Shown here one piece after another: positions 53,614-63,100 of a stretch of DNA of 64,000 bases. The DNA lies in NCBI GenBank assembly GCA_947465645.1, contig CANIBQ010000010.1, forward strand, positions 1 to 64,000. The letters run 5' to 3'. Below the pieces are notes generated by a model, which saw only the letters and a program-made list of their open reading frames with translations, did not search any database and had not been told where the DNA came from. Position 1 is the stretch's first letter, and every line of letters starts with the position of its first letter. Source of the DNA: Acidobacteriota bacterium. GTDB lineage: Bacteria; Acidobacteriota; Vicinamibacteria; Vicinamibacterales; UBA2999. The position numbers and the translations under genes were made by a program.

Positions 53614-55602
53614 ATGATATTGCTCCGACGTCGCGCGGTCACCAGCTTCGGCATGCTGGCGTGGGTGGCCTTCCACCTGGCGTCGGGTCTCGCGTCCGGC
53701 GCGCAGCTCGCGCCGCCGGCTGGCGAGGCCCCGAACGTGGTCATCCGGTCGCAGTACCGGCGCCTGCCGTTTAACCAGGACATTCAACGCCTCGCGGTTG
53801 CCGACACGGAGATCCTGACCGCGGAGCTGATTACCAGCCGCGAGGTGCTGGTGCTCGGTCGCGAAACCGGCCGCACCACGGTTATCGTCTGGTTTACCAA
53901 CGGCTCGTCCCGCGAATTCGCCTTCGCCGTGCAGCGCGATCTGTCGGTCCTCGAGCGCGCCCTCAGGAGCGTGCATCCTTCCATTGCCGTCGAGAGCGCC
54001 CCCGATCGCGATGCCCTCATCCTGACGGGGATCGTGCCCGACCTCAGTACGTCGCTGACGGCGGAAGCGATCGTGCGCAATTACCTGGACGCGGGCAACA
54101 GCACGCGCGGCCCGGCACAGCCCCTGCTCGCGGCTCCCGCCGCACCGGGAGTGACGCCGGACGCGGCGCCGGCGCCGCCCGTCCAGCAGTCGCAGGGCGC
54201 GGGGCAGACGTCGGGCAGCGTGATCAATCTCATTCAGCTCGATCGGCTGCCGCAACAGACCGAAGAGAAGATCCGCGACGCGATTCGAGCCATCGGCGGC
54301 CAGGATGTCACCATCCGCCGCATGTTGCGCGGCAACGTTCGCGACGACCTGGTTGACACGCTCGTGCTCGAGGGCCGCGTGCCGAACCAGACCGCGCTGA
54401 TGCGGGTGCTGGTGCTGTCGGCGCAGTTGTTCGCGGGTCAGACCCTCACCGCTGCGAATATCCGGGTGCTGGCTGACGAAGCCGGGGGACTCGCGGATCA
54501 GATGCAGTCGCAGGCGACCCAGTCGCAACTGGGAGGCGGCGGTGCGACGTCCTCGCTGTTTGGCGGCGCCAGGTCGAGCAGGCTGAGCAACGAAGTGCGC
54601 ACCAACTTCGGCCGGGCGACGGCCATCGAGGCGGCGGGCGGCCGCATCCTCTCGTTCATCCAGGTCGTCGATCTGCCGCAGGTCCGCGTCGATATCCGCC
54701 TCATCGAAGTCGACCGGACCAAGCTGCGCGCACTCGATCCCAACACGGTGCTGGTGACGTCGGACTTCCGCCAGCCGTCGCTCAATCCCGCCTCGTCGGC
54801 CGCTGCCGTCCAGGGGAATCAGGCGGCCCGGGTCGGCAGCGGCGGCGCGGCGATCCAGAACGTGCTGTCGTTCCTGAGCGGAGGGCTGCTGAACGAGCTG
54901 CAGTATTCAGGCGGTGGCCTCGCCATTGACAACGCGCTGTCGTTCCTCGAGCGCGAGGGCATCGCGCAAAGCCTGTCGTCTCCCTCGCTCACGGTGCTGT
55001 CGGGAGAGATGGCGCAGGTGCAGATCGGCGGCGAGATTCCTGTGCCCACCGCGTTCGCGCCGGCGTTCGGCGGCGGGGCGGCCGCGGGCAACGCTGGCGG
55101 CGGCGGGGCGGCGGCGGCCACGCCCGGCGTCTTCAGCTCGGTCGAGTTCGTGCCCTTCGGCGTCCAGCTTCAAATCCGGCCGCTGGTGGGTGAAGACGAC
55201 ACCATCACCCTCGACGTCCAGCCGCTGGTGGTCACCCCCGACTCGGTGTTGACCAACACCATCCGCCAATCGACCGGTGCCGCAGTCGCCACGACGGCGT
55301 TCCAGACACGCGCGTTGCGAACCAGCTCGAGATTGCAGGACGGCCAGGCGCTGCTGATCGCCGGCCTCCTGTCGAACATTTCCTCCACCAATACGGCCTC
55401 GACGCCCGGGTTGCGGGCGCTGCCGCTGGTGGGCAGGCTGTTCCAGGGGATCAACCGGAACGACCAGGATACTGAGTTGATCGTGGTGGTTAACCCGGTT
55501 ATCCTCCGGGAACCCGTTCCAGATGTTGCGCTGTGGTCGTTCCCGAGCCGGGAGGAGTTGCTCCGTTCGAGCATGCCCGGACCGGCCGTCCTAATCAAAT
55601 AG
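53614..55602 (+). CDS. cpaC: Tad pilus secretin CpaC/RcpA
   Basis: 662 residues from the ATG at 53614. Signal MILLRRRAVTSFGMLAWVAFHLASGLASGAQ. The N-terminal pilus-assembly N1-like domain (VVIRSQYRRLPFNQDIQRLAVADTEILTAELITSREVLVLGRETGRTTVIVW) is followed by two BON-type modules, about 120-145 and 240-300, joined by Ala/Pro/Gln-rich linkers. The secretin domain (about 355-640) has VVDLPQVRVDIRLIEVDRTKL, SLSSPSLTVLSGEMAQVQIGGEIPVP, VEFVPFGVQLQIRPLV and FQTRALRTSSRLQDGQALLIAGLL. It forms the outer-membrane pore. The Gly/Ala-rich loop near 475-500 is long for the family. Confidence 0.93.
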   Translation: MILLRRRAVTSFGMLAWVAFHLASGLASGAQLAPPAGEAPNVVIRSQYRRLPFNQDIQRLAVADTEILTAELITSREVLVLGRETGRTTVIVWFTNGSSREFAFAVQRDLSVLERALRSVHPSIAVESAPDRDALILTGIVPDLSTSLTAEAIVRNYLDAGNSTRGPAQPLLAAPAAPGVTPDAAPAPPVQQSQGAGQTSGSVINLIQLDRLPQQTEEKIRDAIRAIGGQDVTIRRMLRGNVRDDLVDTLVLEGRVPNQTALMRVLVLSAQLFAGQTLTAANIRVLADEAGGLADQMQSQATQSQLGGGGATSSLFGGARSSRLSNEVRTNFGRATAIEAAGGRILSFIQVVDLPQVRVDIRLIEVDRTKLRALDPNTVLVTSDFRQPSLNPASSAAAVQGNQAARVGSGGAAIQNVLSFLSGGLLNELQYSGGGLAIDNALSFLEREGIAQSLSSPSLTVLSGEMAQVQIGGEIPVPTAFAPAFGGGAAAGNAGGGGAAAATPGVFSSVEFVPFGVQLQIRPLVGEDDTITLDVQPLVVTPDSVLTNTIRQSTGAAVATTAFQTRALRTSSRLQDGQALLIAGLLSNISSTNTASTPGLRALPLVGRLFQGINRNDQDTELIVVVNPVILREPVPDVALWSFPSREELLRSSMPGPAVLIK

Positions 55603-55647
55603 CGTGGCGAAGTAGCTTCAGATAGTCAGGTAGACAGGGGAGTTCCA

Positions 55648-56022
55648 ATGTTGAAAATCGTGCGACGGCTGCGGCAGAACGAGACCGGCGCGGCGCTGGT
55701 GGAATACGCACTGATCATCGCGGGTGTGGCGCTCATCGGCGCAGCCGCGGTGTCGATCTTCGGCAACAAGGTGACCGACATGCTCGCCACCGCGGCGGCC
55801 ATCCTGCCGGGCGCTCATGCCGACTCCAACGCGCCGATCGTGAGCGGCAAGATCATCGAAACCTCTCCCAACGCGCCGGGGTTCGACGACGGCAACTCCG
55901 CGACGGGTATCGGGCTCGACGTCAACGCCATCACGCAGTCGAACGGGCAGAAGCGCCTGGGCGACAACGTGGGAGGGGACGGCTCGCTCTCGTCGCTCGT
56001 CCTCGAAACAAAGAACCGCTAA
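55648..56022 (+). CDS. flp: Flp-type pilin with long C-terminal extension
   Basis: 124 residues. MLKIVRRLRQNETGAALVEYALIIAGVALIGAAAVSIFGNKV has the Flp signature: basic leader, cleavage after a small residue before the hydrophobic segment, and E-Y in ALVEYALI. Flp pilins are usually 50-70 residues; here about 70 polar residues rich in Asn, Gly and Ser follow the hydrophobic helix. The extension may be surface-exposed on the fibre. It lies 45 bases after cpaC, with a GGGGAG before the start. Confidence 0.87.
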   Translation: MLKIVRRLRQNETGAALVEYALIIAGVALIGAAAVSIFGNKVTDMLATAAAILPGAHADSNAPIVSGKIIETSPNAPGFDDGNSATGIGLDVNAITQSNGQKRLGDNVGGDGSLSSLVLETKNR

Positions 56023-56040
56023 GCGGTTCCTGACGCCTTC

Positions 56041-57015
56041 ATGGGTCACGCGGGAGAGCGAGGGGCGGCGCTCGTCGAGTTCGCGCTCGTCTCGCTGGTG
56101 TTGTACCTGCTGCTGGCCGGCACGATCGAGTTCGGCCGGCTGATGTTCGACGCCAACGCCCTGCAGGACGTCGCGCGCGTCGCCGCCCGGGAGCTCGCCG
56201 TCGCCCCCGTCAGGGCCGACGCGACGTTCGACTACGCGCTCTCATGCGACGCGGCCTCCGACCCCGACTGTCTCGTTGACCTGAAAGCGCGCATCTTCGA
56301 CCCGGCCTGCCTGGTCGTGGATCTCAGCGATCCGGCCGTGGCGTCCGATCCCGATGGGTACTTCGCCGCCATGCCTGTAGTCAATCGCGCGCTGCGGACG
56401 CTCATGATTACCGAACCGGCACGGCCCAACCTGCTGCGCTACGCCGGCGCCCTGCTCAGCGACGGCAGCGGCCTGGCCTGCAGTGCGATCGGCCCGAACG
56501 GGCAGGCCTCTGCGACCGGGCTGACCGTGGGCATCCCGTTCGTCGATGCACGCGGCGCCGACGGCGCCGAATCGATTACCTGGGTGCCGGTGGTCCAGGA
56601 GATCCGCGCCGCACTCGACGCGGACTGTCCCGCACGGGGACCGTTCAGCCTGGTCTATCTCGCAGCCGAAGACGCGTGCGGTGCGCTCGCCGCCGATCCG
56701 CTGCCCGACCGCGGGCTGGCCGCGGTGCGCATCAACTATCCCTACCAGGCGGCGACGCTCAGCGGGTTTCAACCCTCCGCGCCAACCGACCTCGATCCCC
56801 TTCCGCCGAACATCGCCAACGTCATCACCGCCGACGATGGCGCGGTGCAGCAGAACAACCAGGCCCCCGGCAACCCGATCGACGATGGTGCGATCGGCCC
56901 GTACGCGGGGGCGTTCGGGCTGGGCCGGCAATACGCGCTGGCCGGCCGCACGGTCCGGCCGTTTCGAAAGCTGATCTCGGTACAGGCGATTTATCGCCGC
57001 GAGGTGGTTGAGTGA
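56041..57015 (+). CDS. tadE: TadE-type pseudopilin
   Basis: 324 residues. GERGAALVEFALVSLVLYLLLAGTIEFGRLMFDANALQDVARVAARELA is the TadE-like domain with the prepilin-peptidase E-F site and a membrane helix. The remainder is a large soluble domain (about 55-324), longer than the usual 150-200-residue TadE, with three or four Cys pairs (SCDAASDPDCLVD, DPACLV, DCPARG, DACGAL) likely forming disulfides. Minor pseudopilin of the Tad apparatus. It overlaps cpaB by 4 bases. Confidence 0.87.
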   Translation: MGHAGERGAALVEFALVSLVLYLLLAGTIEFGRLMFDANALQDVARVAARELAVAPVRADATFDYALSCDAASDPDCLVDLKARIFDPACLVVDLSDPAVASDPDGYFAAMPVVNRALRTLMITEPARPNLLRYAGALLSDGSGLACSAIGPNGQASATGLTVGIPFVDARGADGAESITWVPVVQEIRAALDADCPARGPFSLVYLAAEDACGALAADPLPDRGLAAVRINYPYQAATLSGFQPSAPTDLDPLPPNIANVITADDGAVQQNNQAPGNPIDDGAIGPYAGAFGLGRQYALAGRTVRPFRKLISVQAIYRREVVE

Positions 57016-58019
57016 GTTCCTATTCCCCACGGCGGCCGGGTGCGCCGTCGACGCTGACACCCTCGATGATCGCCCTCATCGCCGTCGCATCGGTCGTGGT
57101 GCTCCTCGGCACGCTGATCGCGCTCGGCGTCGTCGACATGTCGCGGTTCAGATCCAACCAGCCTTCCACTGCCGGGTTGATCGCCGTGCCGACTCCGGCC
57201 ACGGTGATTCCCGCGTACACGAGGATCCGCCGCGATCATCTGTGGGATCGCCGCAACGCCCAGCTGGCGGTGATCTATCTGCCTCCTGGCGCGGTGACCA
57301 AGGAGATGCTGGTCAACATCGGCGACGTCATCGGCCGCGTGCTCGACGGTGACAAGGAGCCGGGCTACGTGTTCACCGAGTCGGATTTCCTCCCCAGGGG
57401 GACCCGCGAGGGCATCGTCGCCGGCATACCCGCCGGCAAGCGGGCGATCCGGATCTCGGCGGATCGAGTTGATGGGTTGTACGGGCTTCATGCCGGCGAC
57501 CGGTTCGACATCCTTGCCACCATGCCGATCGACGCGGCCGGGGGCAGCCGGACGTTCAACTTCGCCGGCCCGTACAGCCAGGAGATGGCGCTCCAGGCGC
57601 AGCTGTCGAACTGGGACAAGCAGGCGACGGTGCGGGTGATCGTGCAGAGCGCGCTGATCGTCGAGCCGATGACCTCGCGCGCGGTGGTGACCGTCCAGGG
57701 GTCGCTGACCGAGGGCAATGCGGCGCGAAGCCGGCAGGTGCAGGAGACGGTGATCGCGATCGAGCCCGAGGAAGTGGCGCTGCTGACGGAGGCGATGGCC
57801 GTCAACGCGAGGCTCACGACGATTCCGCGATCGGGACGTCCCGACGATCCGCTGGACAGCAGGACACCCGACCTGCGCCCCTTCAGCCCCTTCGCGACGT
57901 CCCGCGGTGGCGAGCAGGGCGGCCTCGATTCGCGGCTCTCGGACGACGACGACGACTTCAGGGTGGTCGAAACCATCATGGGACAAAAACGATCGCTGAC
58001 CGCTGTACCACGGCCTTAG
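57012..58019 (+). CDS. cpaB: Tad pilus assembly protein CpaB/RcpC
   Basis: 335 residues from the GTG in the GTGA overlap. An N-terminal membrane helix (SMIALIAVASVVVLLGTLIALGVVDM) leads to a SAF domain (VPTPATVIPAYTRIRRDHLWDRR, PLLPRGTREGIVAGIPAGKRAIRISADRVDGLYGLHAGDRFDIL), then the RcpC/CpaB beta domain (VRVIVQSALIVEPM, VIAIEPEEVALLTEAMAVNARLT) and an acidic tail (SDDDDDF). It supports secretin assembly in the periplasm. Confidence 0.9.
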   Translation: MSSYSPRRPGAPSTLTPSMIALIAVASVVVLLGTLIALGVVDMSRFRSNQPSTAGLIAVPTPATVIPAYTRIRRDHLWDRRNAQLAVIYLPPGAVTKEMLVNIGDVIGRVLDGDKEPGYVFTESDFLPRGTREGIVAGIPAGKRAIRISADRVDGLYGLHAGDRFDILATMPIDAAGGSRTFNFAGPYSQEMALQAQLSNWDKQATVRVIVQSALIVEPMTSRAVVTVQGSLTEGNAARSRQVQETVIAIEPEEVALLTEAMAVNARLTTIPRSGRPDDPLDSRTPDLRPFSPFATSRGGEQGGLDSRLSDDDDDFRVVETIMGQKRSLTAVPRP

Positions 58020-58034
58020 TGGAAAGTTCCTGAC

Positions 58035-59504
58035 GTGCTGGTCCAGATCGCGTTGATCGTGTTCGCACTCTGCGGGGTGCTCTCCCTGGTGGTGGACATC
58101 GGCTACGCGCGGCTCACCCAGGGGCAGATGCAGAGCGCCGCCGATGCCGCGGCGCTCGAGGGACTGCGGCAGCGCGACGTCGGGGTGCGGAATCCTGTCA
58201 CCGGCGTGACCGTCAACGATCCGTTTGCGAGCGACTGCCTTCGCCGGGCGGCGGCCAACCGCATCATCCGCCGCACCTTCGACGACAACCTCGATCCCGT
58301 GGACGGCGACCCCGGCTACCAGTTTGGCGCCGGGCCGGTTGTCGATCTGACCGAGGGCGTCACCAGCGTGCACGCGCTTCAGACGATCAGCGTGCCCGAC
58401 GCTCACGTCTACAAGCCTGACCCGCAGCTCAATCAACAGAACCAGGTCTACGGCGACATGGTCAGCGGGCGGTTCTGCTACACGTCCGATCCCGTTCCCT
58501 CCGAGGGCGGCGGCTACGAGCTGCAGGACATCGTCTGCGAGGAGCCGCAGCGCGGCACCGGCGTGTATTCCCGCAACGACTTCAACCCGAACCTGACATC
58601 GCCGGGCGGCCCTGCGGCACTCAGCGAATGTCCGGCTCCCGATGACGTGCCACCCAGCCCGTGGCCGCTTGGCGGTACGGGGACCCTGACGAGCGTCAAC
58701 GACAGCGCATTTCTCGTCCGGTTGCGCCGCTCGAACGACTTCCAGGATCTCGACGGGCAGATGGAACCCGGCGTGGGTTCGAGCGGATCGTCGCTGCCGC
58801 TGACGTTTGGCATGGGTACCACGATTCACGGCGACAGTCCGGATTCGGATTATTCCGTTCGCCGCGACGGCCTGACGGTGCGCGCCACCGCGATTGCGGA
58901 CGCGCGGCCGGCGCTGCATCTCGGGGTTCCGCAAACCAACCCGTTGACGCCGAGTCTCAGTCCCTTCGTGGTGCTCGATACGTGCGTGCAGGCACCGGCA
59001 GGAGCGCAGCCCACCGCGCCGGTCGCGATCAACGTGACGATCAACCCGCTGACCGGCGTGATGACGCGCGCGGCGCCCGCAGTTGGGCCGTGTCCAGCCA
59101 CGACCGCGGTGGGTCGATTTGTCGCCAACGCGGCGACCCTGCGAAGCGTGGGGCAGGCGCCTCCTCTTGCGGGGGTCGCGACCACCTGCGCGGCGGCCGC
59201 CTCGTTCGCGGGTCGATACGGCGCTGTGTACTCGCAGATGTCGGTCGGGCCAAATCGGATCATCGGGTTCGCACGCATCACCTTCACCCGGGTTGCGATC
59301 TGCCCGTTGAATCCGACGCTGCCGTTCACCGCGACGATCACCCGGCTGCCGTCGGCCGTGGCCGCGGCCAACGCCACGGCGATTCTCTCGGGCGGCTTCG
59401 CCGCCGGTGTGCCGCCGGCCCTGGTGGGGGAGCTCGTCCAGAAGAACCTGCGCCGCACCGGCGTTGACTACGGTCCGGTGCTCGTGGCCGTCCTGGCGCG
59501 GTAA
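58035..59504 (+). CDS. tadG: TadG-like pilus-associated protein
   Basis: 489 residues from a GTG. The N-terminal helix and signature VQIALIVFALCGVLSLVVDIGYARLTQGQMQSAADAAALEGLRQR is the TadG/putative Flp pilus-assembly domain; the usual R-G-Q-V start is missing, so the chain begins right at the helix. The large extracytoplasmic part is rich in Pro, Asn and Thr, has about ten Cys, and shows no vWA metal motif. It lies 15 bases after cpaB. Confidence 0.8.
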   Translation: MLVQIALIVFALCGVLSLVVDIGYARLTQGQMQSAADAAALEGLRQRDVGVRNPVTGVTVNDPFASDCLRRAAANRIIRRTFDDNLDPVDGDPGYQFGAGPVVDLTEGVTSVHALQTISVPDAHVYKPDPQLNQQNQVYGDMVSGRFCYTSDPVPSEGGGYELQDIVCEEPQRGTGVYSRNDFNPNLTSPGGPAALSECPAPDDVPPSPWPLGGTGTLTSVNDSAFLVRLRRSNDFQDLDGQMEPGVGSSGSSLPLTFGMGTTIHGDSPDSDYSVRRDGLTVRATAIADARPALHLGVPQTNPLTPSLSPFVVLDTCVQAPAGAQPTAPVAINVTINPLTGVMTRAAPAVGPCPATTAVGRFVANAATLRSVGQAPPLAGVATTCAAAASFAGRYGAVYSQMSVGPNRIIGFARITFTRVAICPLNPTLPFTATITRLPSAVAAANATAILSGGFAAGVPPALVGELVQKNLRRTGVDYGPVLVAVLAR

Positions 59505-59516
59505 GCGGTTCCCGTC

Positions 59517-60779
59517 ATGTTTACCCAGCCGTCGAGCGACGCCGACAAGAACCTGCGGGTGCTGATCGTTGGCGCCGATCCCGCCCTCGAAGAGGAGTTC
59601 CGCAGCGCGCTCTCGCGTGTGCCGGATCGGCAGGGCACCATTTACTACGTCGACACCTATCGTGACGCCATCGACGTCGCCAGGCGGCGCCGGCCACACC
59701 TGATCGTCGTGGAGATCGACCGCGCTGCGAGCGAGATCGCGGCGCTCGCGAAAGACCTGCAGGCGCAGGTGCCGGAATCGGCGATCGCGGGCGCCTTTAC
59801 CCCGGACCACCTCGAACACGGCCAGTCGGAAGGCGCCACGATCATCGAGCTGCTGCGCGCACAGGTGCGCGACTTCCTGCGGCGGCCGCTGTCGACCACC
59901 GAGCTGCGCGCCGTGCTCGATCGCCTGTTTTCACGCCTGCCCGGTGCAGCCCCCGCGGCCCAGGGCCGGGTCGCCGCGTTCATCAGCAACAAGGGGGGCG
60001 TCGGCAAGTCGATGCTGGCGGTGAACGTCGCCTGCGCGCTGGCGCTCCGGCATCCCGACGAGGTGCTGCTGATCGACACCTCGCTGCAGATCGGCACCTG
60101 CTCGATGCTGCTCGACCTCAAGCCCACCACCAGCATCGTCGACGCGATTCGCGAACGGGATCGCCTCGACAAGACGCTGCTGCGCCACCTGACGCTCAGG
60201 CACGGCACCGGGTTGCGCCTGCTGGCCGCGCCGACCGATGCGCTCGAGGGCGCGGAAGTCGACGACGAGGCGATCTCCCGGATCCTCAACATGGCGCGCC
60301 GCTCCTTCAACTACGTGATCGTCGACACCTTTCCGATGCTCGACAGCGTGCTGATGGCGATTCTCGACGTGGCCGACGTCGCCTACATCGTTACGCAGGG
60401 CCTGGCGCCCGCGGTGGCGGGGATCGCGCGCCTGCTGCCGGTGCTCGAAGGGCTCGGCCTGCCCGCCTCGCGGCAGCGCCTGGTGCTCAACTACAACTAC
60501 AAGCCGTTTCTCGGCAACCTCCAGCCGTCGGACATCGCCAACCGGCTCGAGCGCACGGTCGATTACGTCGTGCCGTACGAACGCGGCGTGCTGACGTCGA
60601 TGAATACCGGCAGTCCGCACATCCTGCATACGAGACGGTGGGACCGGTTCGGGCGCGAGATCAACCGCCTGGTCTCGGATCTCGACACCTGGACGCCGAA
60701 CGCGGCCAGCGACGCGGTTGCACCGCAGGCGGCTGCCGAACGCCGCGCGAGCCCCGTCGAACAGAAGGAGTGGTCGTGA
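59517..60779 (+). CDS. cpaE: Tad polar-localisation ATPase CpaE/TadZ
   Basis: 420 residues. A receiver-like N-terminal domain (LRVLIVGADPALEEEF..., 14-135) lacks clear phospho-acceptor residues, as is normal for TadZ. The MinD/ParA-type domain has the deviant Walker A SNKGGVGKSMLAVNVACALA near 160, VLLIDTSLQIGTCSMLLDL and YVIVDTFPMLDSVLMAILD. It places the Tad machine in the cell. It overlaps cpaF by GTGA. Confidence 0.9.
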   Translation: MFTQPSSDADKNLRVLIVGADPALEEEFRSALSRVPDRQGTIYYVDTYRDAIDVARRRRPHLIVVEIDRAASEIAALAKDLQAQVPESAIAGAFTPDHLEHGQSEGATIIELLRAQVRDFLRRPLSTTELRAVLDRLFSRLPGAAPAAQGRVAAFISNKGGVGKSMLAVNVACALALRHPDEVLLIDTSLQIGTCSMLLDLKPTTSIVDAIRERDRLDKTLLRHLTLRHGTGLRLLAAPTDALEGAEVDDEAISRILNMARRSFNYVIVDTFPMLDSVLMAILDVADVAYIVTQGLAPAVAGIARLLPVLEGLGLPASRQRLVLNYNYKPFLGNLQPSDIANRLERTVDYVVPYERGVLTSMNTGSPHILHTRRWDRFGREINRLVSDLDTWTPNAASDAVAPQAAAERRASPVEQKEWS

Positions 60780-62218
60780 GCGATCGACGGGACGATCTCG
60801 CCTCGCAGTTCAACGCGATCGATCGCCGGCGGCTGTCCCGGCCGTCCGGGGACGCCGCCGCGCGGCTGAAGACCGTCGCGGCCAAGGGCGGGCGCCTGGC
60901 GGGCGAGGATGCGGATCCGGTGGCCAAGGCCGGCAAGCCCGGACGAAGCGATTACCTGGCGGTCAAGGCGGCTTTGCAGGCGCGGCTGCTCGACGAGATC
61001 GGCGAGCGCGGGCTGCTCGAGACAGAGGGCGTCGACGTGGCGGCGGCGGTGCACGAGTTTGCCGCCCGGGCGATCGCCTCCGAGGATGTCGGGCTCAACG
61101 AGGTCGAGCGCATCCGGCTGGCCGAGGAGCTCACCGACGAGACCATCGGGATGGGTCCGCTGGCGCCGCTGCTGGCCGACCCCGCCGTCAGCGACATTCT
61201 CGTCAACGCCCCCGACCAGGTCTACGTGGAGCGGTTCGGCAAGCTCGAACGCACCGACGTCCGCTTCCGGGACACCGACCACATCGTGCGGGTGATCGAG
61301 CGTATCGCGGCGCGCGTCGGCCGCCGGATCGACACCGCCTCGCCGATGGCTGACCTCCGCCTGCCGGACGGCAGCCGCGTCAACGCCACCCTCCCGCCGG
61401 TGACGATCGACAGCCCGACGATCTCGATCCGCCGCTTCGGCCGGCGGCGGCTGCGGCGTGACGATCTGCTGAACATCGGGACGCTCTCTCCCGAGATCCT
61501 GGAGTTCCTGGTCTTCGCGGTGCGCGCGCGCAAGAACATCCTGATTTCGGGCGGCACCGGCGCCGGCAAGTCCACGCTCCTGGGCGTGCTCGCCGAGGCG
61601 ATCCCCGACACCGAGCGCATCGTCACGATCGAGGACACCGCCGAGCTCGCCCTCGACCAGGAGCACGTCGTCCGCATGGAGACGCGGCCGGTCAACATCG
61701 AGGGCCGCGGCCGGATCCTCGCCCGCGACCTGCTGGTCAACGCGCTGCGCATGCGGCCCGATCGCATCATCGTCGGCGAGGTGCGGGGCGCCGAGGCGCT
61801 CGACATGCTGCAGGCGCTCAACACCGGCCATGACGGCGGCATCGGCACCATTCACGCGAACTCGACCCGCGATGCGCTGGCGCGGCTCGAGACGATGGTG
61901 CTGATGGCGGGCATCGAGCTGCCATCGCGCGCCGTGCGCGAGCAGATCGTCTCGGCGATCCACCTGATCGTGCAGGTCCGCCGCTACGACGACGGCGTCC
62001 GGCGGATCGAATCGGTGGCCGAGATCACCGGGATCGAGGGTGCGACGCCACAGATGCAGGAGCTGTTCGCGTTCCGGCGGCGGGGGAAGCAGGGCCGCAA
62101 GGTGCTGGGCCACTTCACCGCGACCGGGGTGATTCCACGCATGGTCGAGGACCTGCGCGAGGAGGGCATCCTGGTGCCGGCCGCGCTGTTCCAGCGAACA
62201 GAGGATCCTGACCAGTGA
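60776..62218 (+). CDS. cpaF: Tad secretion ATPase CpaF/TadA
   Basis: 480 residues from the GTG at 60776, which has AAGGAG 5 bases upstream and overlaps cpaE's stop. The N-terminal 60 residues are basic and disordered. Then the three-helix unit, MGPLAPLLADPAVSDILVNAPDQVYVERFGKLE, Walker A SGGTGAGKSTLLGVLAEAI near residue 257, the Asp box ERIVTIEDTAEL, Walker B DRIIVGEVRGAEALDMLQALNTGHDGGIGTIHANS (with the His box) and ESVAEITGIEG. It is a bidirectional PilB/T-like hexamer driving Flp assembly. Confidence 0.93.
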   Translation: MSDRRDDLASQFNAIDRRRLSRPSGDAAARLKTVAAKGGRLAGEDADPVAKAGKPGRSDYLAVKAALQARLLDEIGERGLLETEGVDVAAAVHEFAARAIASEDVGLNEVERIRLAEELTDETIGMGPLAPLLADPAVSDILVNAPDQVYVERFGKLERTDVRFRDTDHIVRVIERIAARVGRRIDTASPMADLRLPDGSRVNATLPPVTIDSPTISIRRFGRRRLRRDDLLNIGTLSPEILEFLVFAVRARKNILISGGTGAGKSTLLGVLAEAIPDTERIVTIEDTAELALDQEHVVRMETRPVNIEGRGRILARDLLVNALRMRPDRIIVGEVRGAEALDMLQALNTGHDGGIGTIHANSTRDALARLETMVLMAGIELPSRAVREQIVSAIHLIVQVRRYDDGVRRIESVAEITGIEGATPQMQELFAFRRRGKQGRKVLGHFTATGVIPRMVEDLREEGILVPAALFQRTEDPDQ

Positions 62219-63072
62219 CGCTCGCCGCCCTGACCGCCCTGCTCGCGACAGGCGTGCTGTATCTCCTGTACGGACAGCACGCGCGGCGCCTCGCCGACGA
62301 GCGGCTTGGCGCGCTGATCGGCACCGCCGTCATCGTCGAGACTCGCGAGGAGCCGACGCGAAGGATTCGATCGTTTCCGCCCCGCTATCGCTTCGCTGCC
62401 CCGACGATTGGTGTGGCGACGGCCGTGATGTGCTGGCTTGTGATCGACCTGCCCCTGGAGGTCGGCATCGCCTTCGGAGTGCTCGCCGGAGTGATCGCGC
62501 ACCTGATCGAGGACTACCGGGGTGAGCAGCAGGCGGCGGCGATCGAAGCGCAGCTCGCCGCGGCGATCTACCTGATGGTCGGGTCGCTGCGCGCCGGCGC
62601 CAGCCTGCTGGCCGCCTTCGATTCGGCGCTCGAGGAGGTGGGGCCGCCGCTGCGGCCGTATTTCCAGGAGGTGGCCGGACGGATCCGGCTTGGCGACGAC
62701 CCGCGCGCGGCCGTCAGCGACCTGCAGGTGCACGTGCCGCTGGAGACGTTCAGGCTCTTCTCGACCTCGCTGTCGATTCACTGGGAGGTGGGCGGCAGCC
62801 TGGCGACGACGCTCTCGACCGTCGGCCAGACGGTCCGCGACCGCATCGAGTTGTCGCGGCGGGTGCGCGCGCAGGGCGTCGAATCGCACGCCTCGGTCGC
62901 GGTGGTCCTGGGCATTGCCTACGTGCTCGCCTTCCTGATGTGGCGTTCGAACCCGGACCGGCTCGAGGCGTTCGTGGTGACCGGCATTGGTACGGCGATC
63001 GTCGCGATCGTCATACTGCTCCAGGCGATTGGCCTGCTCTGGATGGCCAGGTTGAACAAGAGCACGTTTTGA
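62215..63072 (+). CDS. tadB: Tad inner-membrane platform protein TadB
   Basis: 285 residues from the GTG overlapping cpaF's stop (GTGA). One N-terminal helix, a pair of helices (about 62-95), the T2SSF domain (IEAQLAAAIYLMVGSLRAGASLLAAFDSALEEVGPPLRPYFQEVAGRIRLGDDPRAAV, LSIHWEVGGSLATTLSTVGQTVRDRIELSRRVRAQGVESHASV) and two C-terminal helices. It forms the platform with TadC. Confidence 0.92.
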   Translation: MTLAALTALLATGVLYLLYGQHARRLADERLGALIGTAVIVETREEPTRRIRSFPPRYRFAAPTIGVATAVMCWLVIDLPLEVGIAFGVLAGVIAHLIEDYRGEQQAAAIEAQLAAAIYLMVGSLRAGASLLAAFDSALEEVGPPLRPYFQEVAGRIRLGDDPRAAVSDLQVHVPLETFRLFSTSLSIHWEVGGSLATTLSTVGQTVRDRIELSRRVRAQGVESHASVAVVLGIAYVLAFLMWRSNPDRLEAFVVTGIGTAIVAIVILLQAIGLLWMARLNKSTF

Positions 63073-63100
63073 GGGGAGCACCGCCTGTGAGAGAGATGCT

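Noticed and set aside
56991..59819. 942-codon open frame antisense to cpaB and tadG
   Set aside because: The plus-strand genes have recognisable domains and tight operon spacing; the antisense frame has no motif or Shine-Dalgarno.
60563..62113. 516-codon frame antisense to cpaF
   Set aside because: It is a shadow of a conserved ATPase gene.
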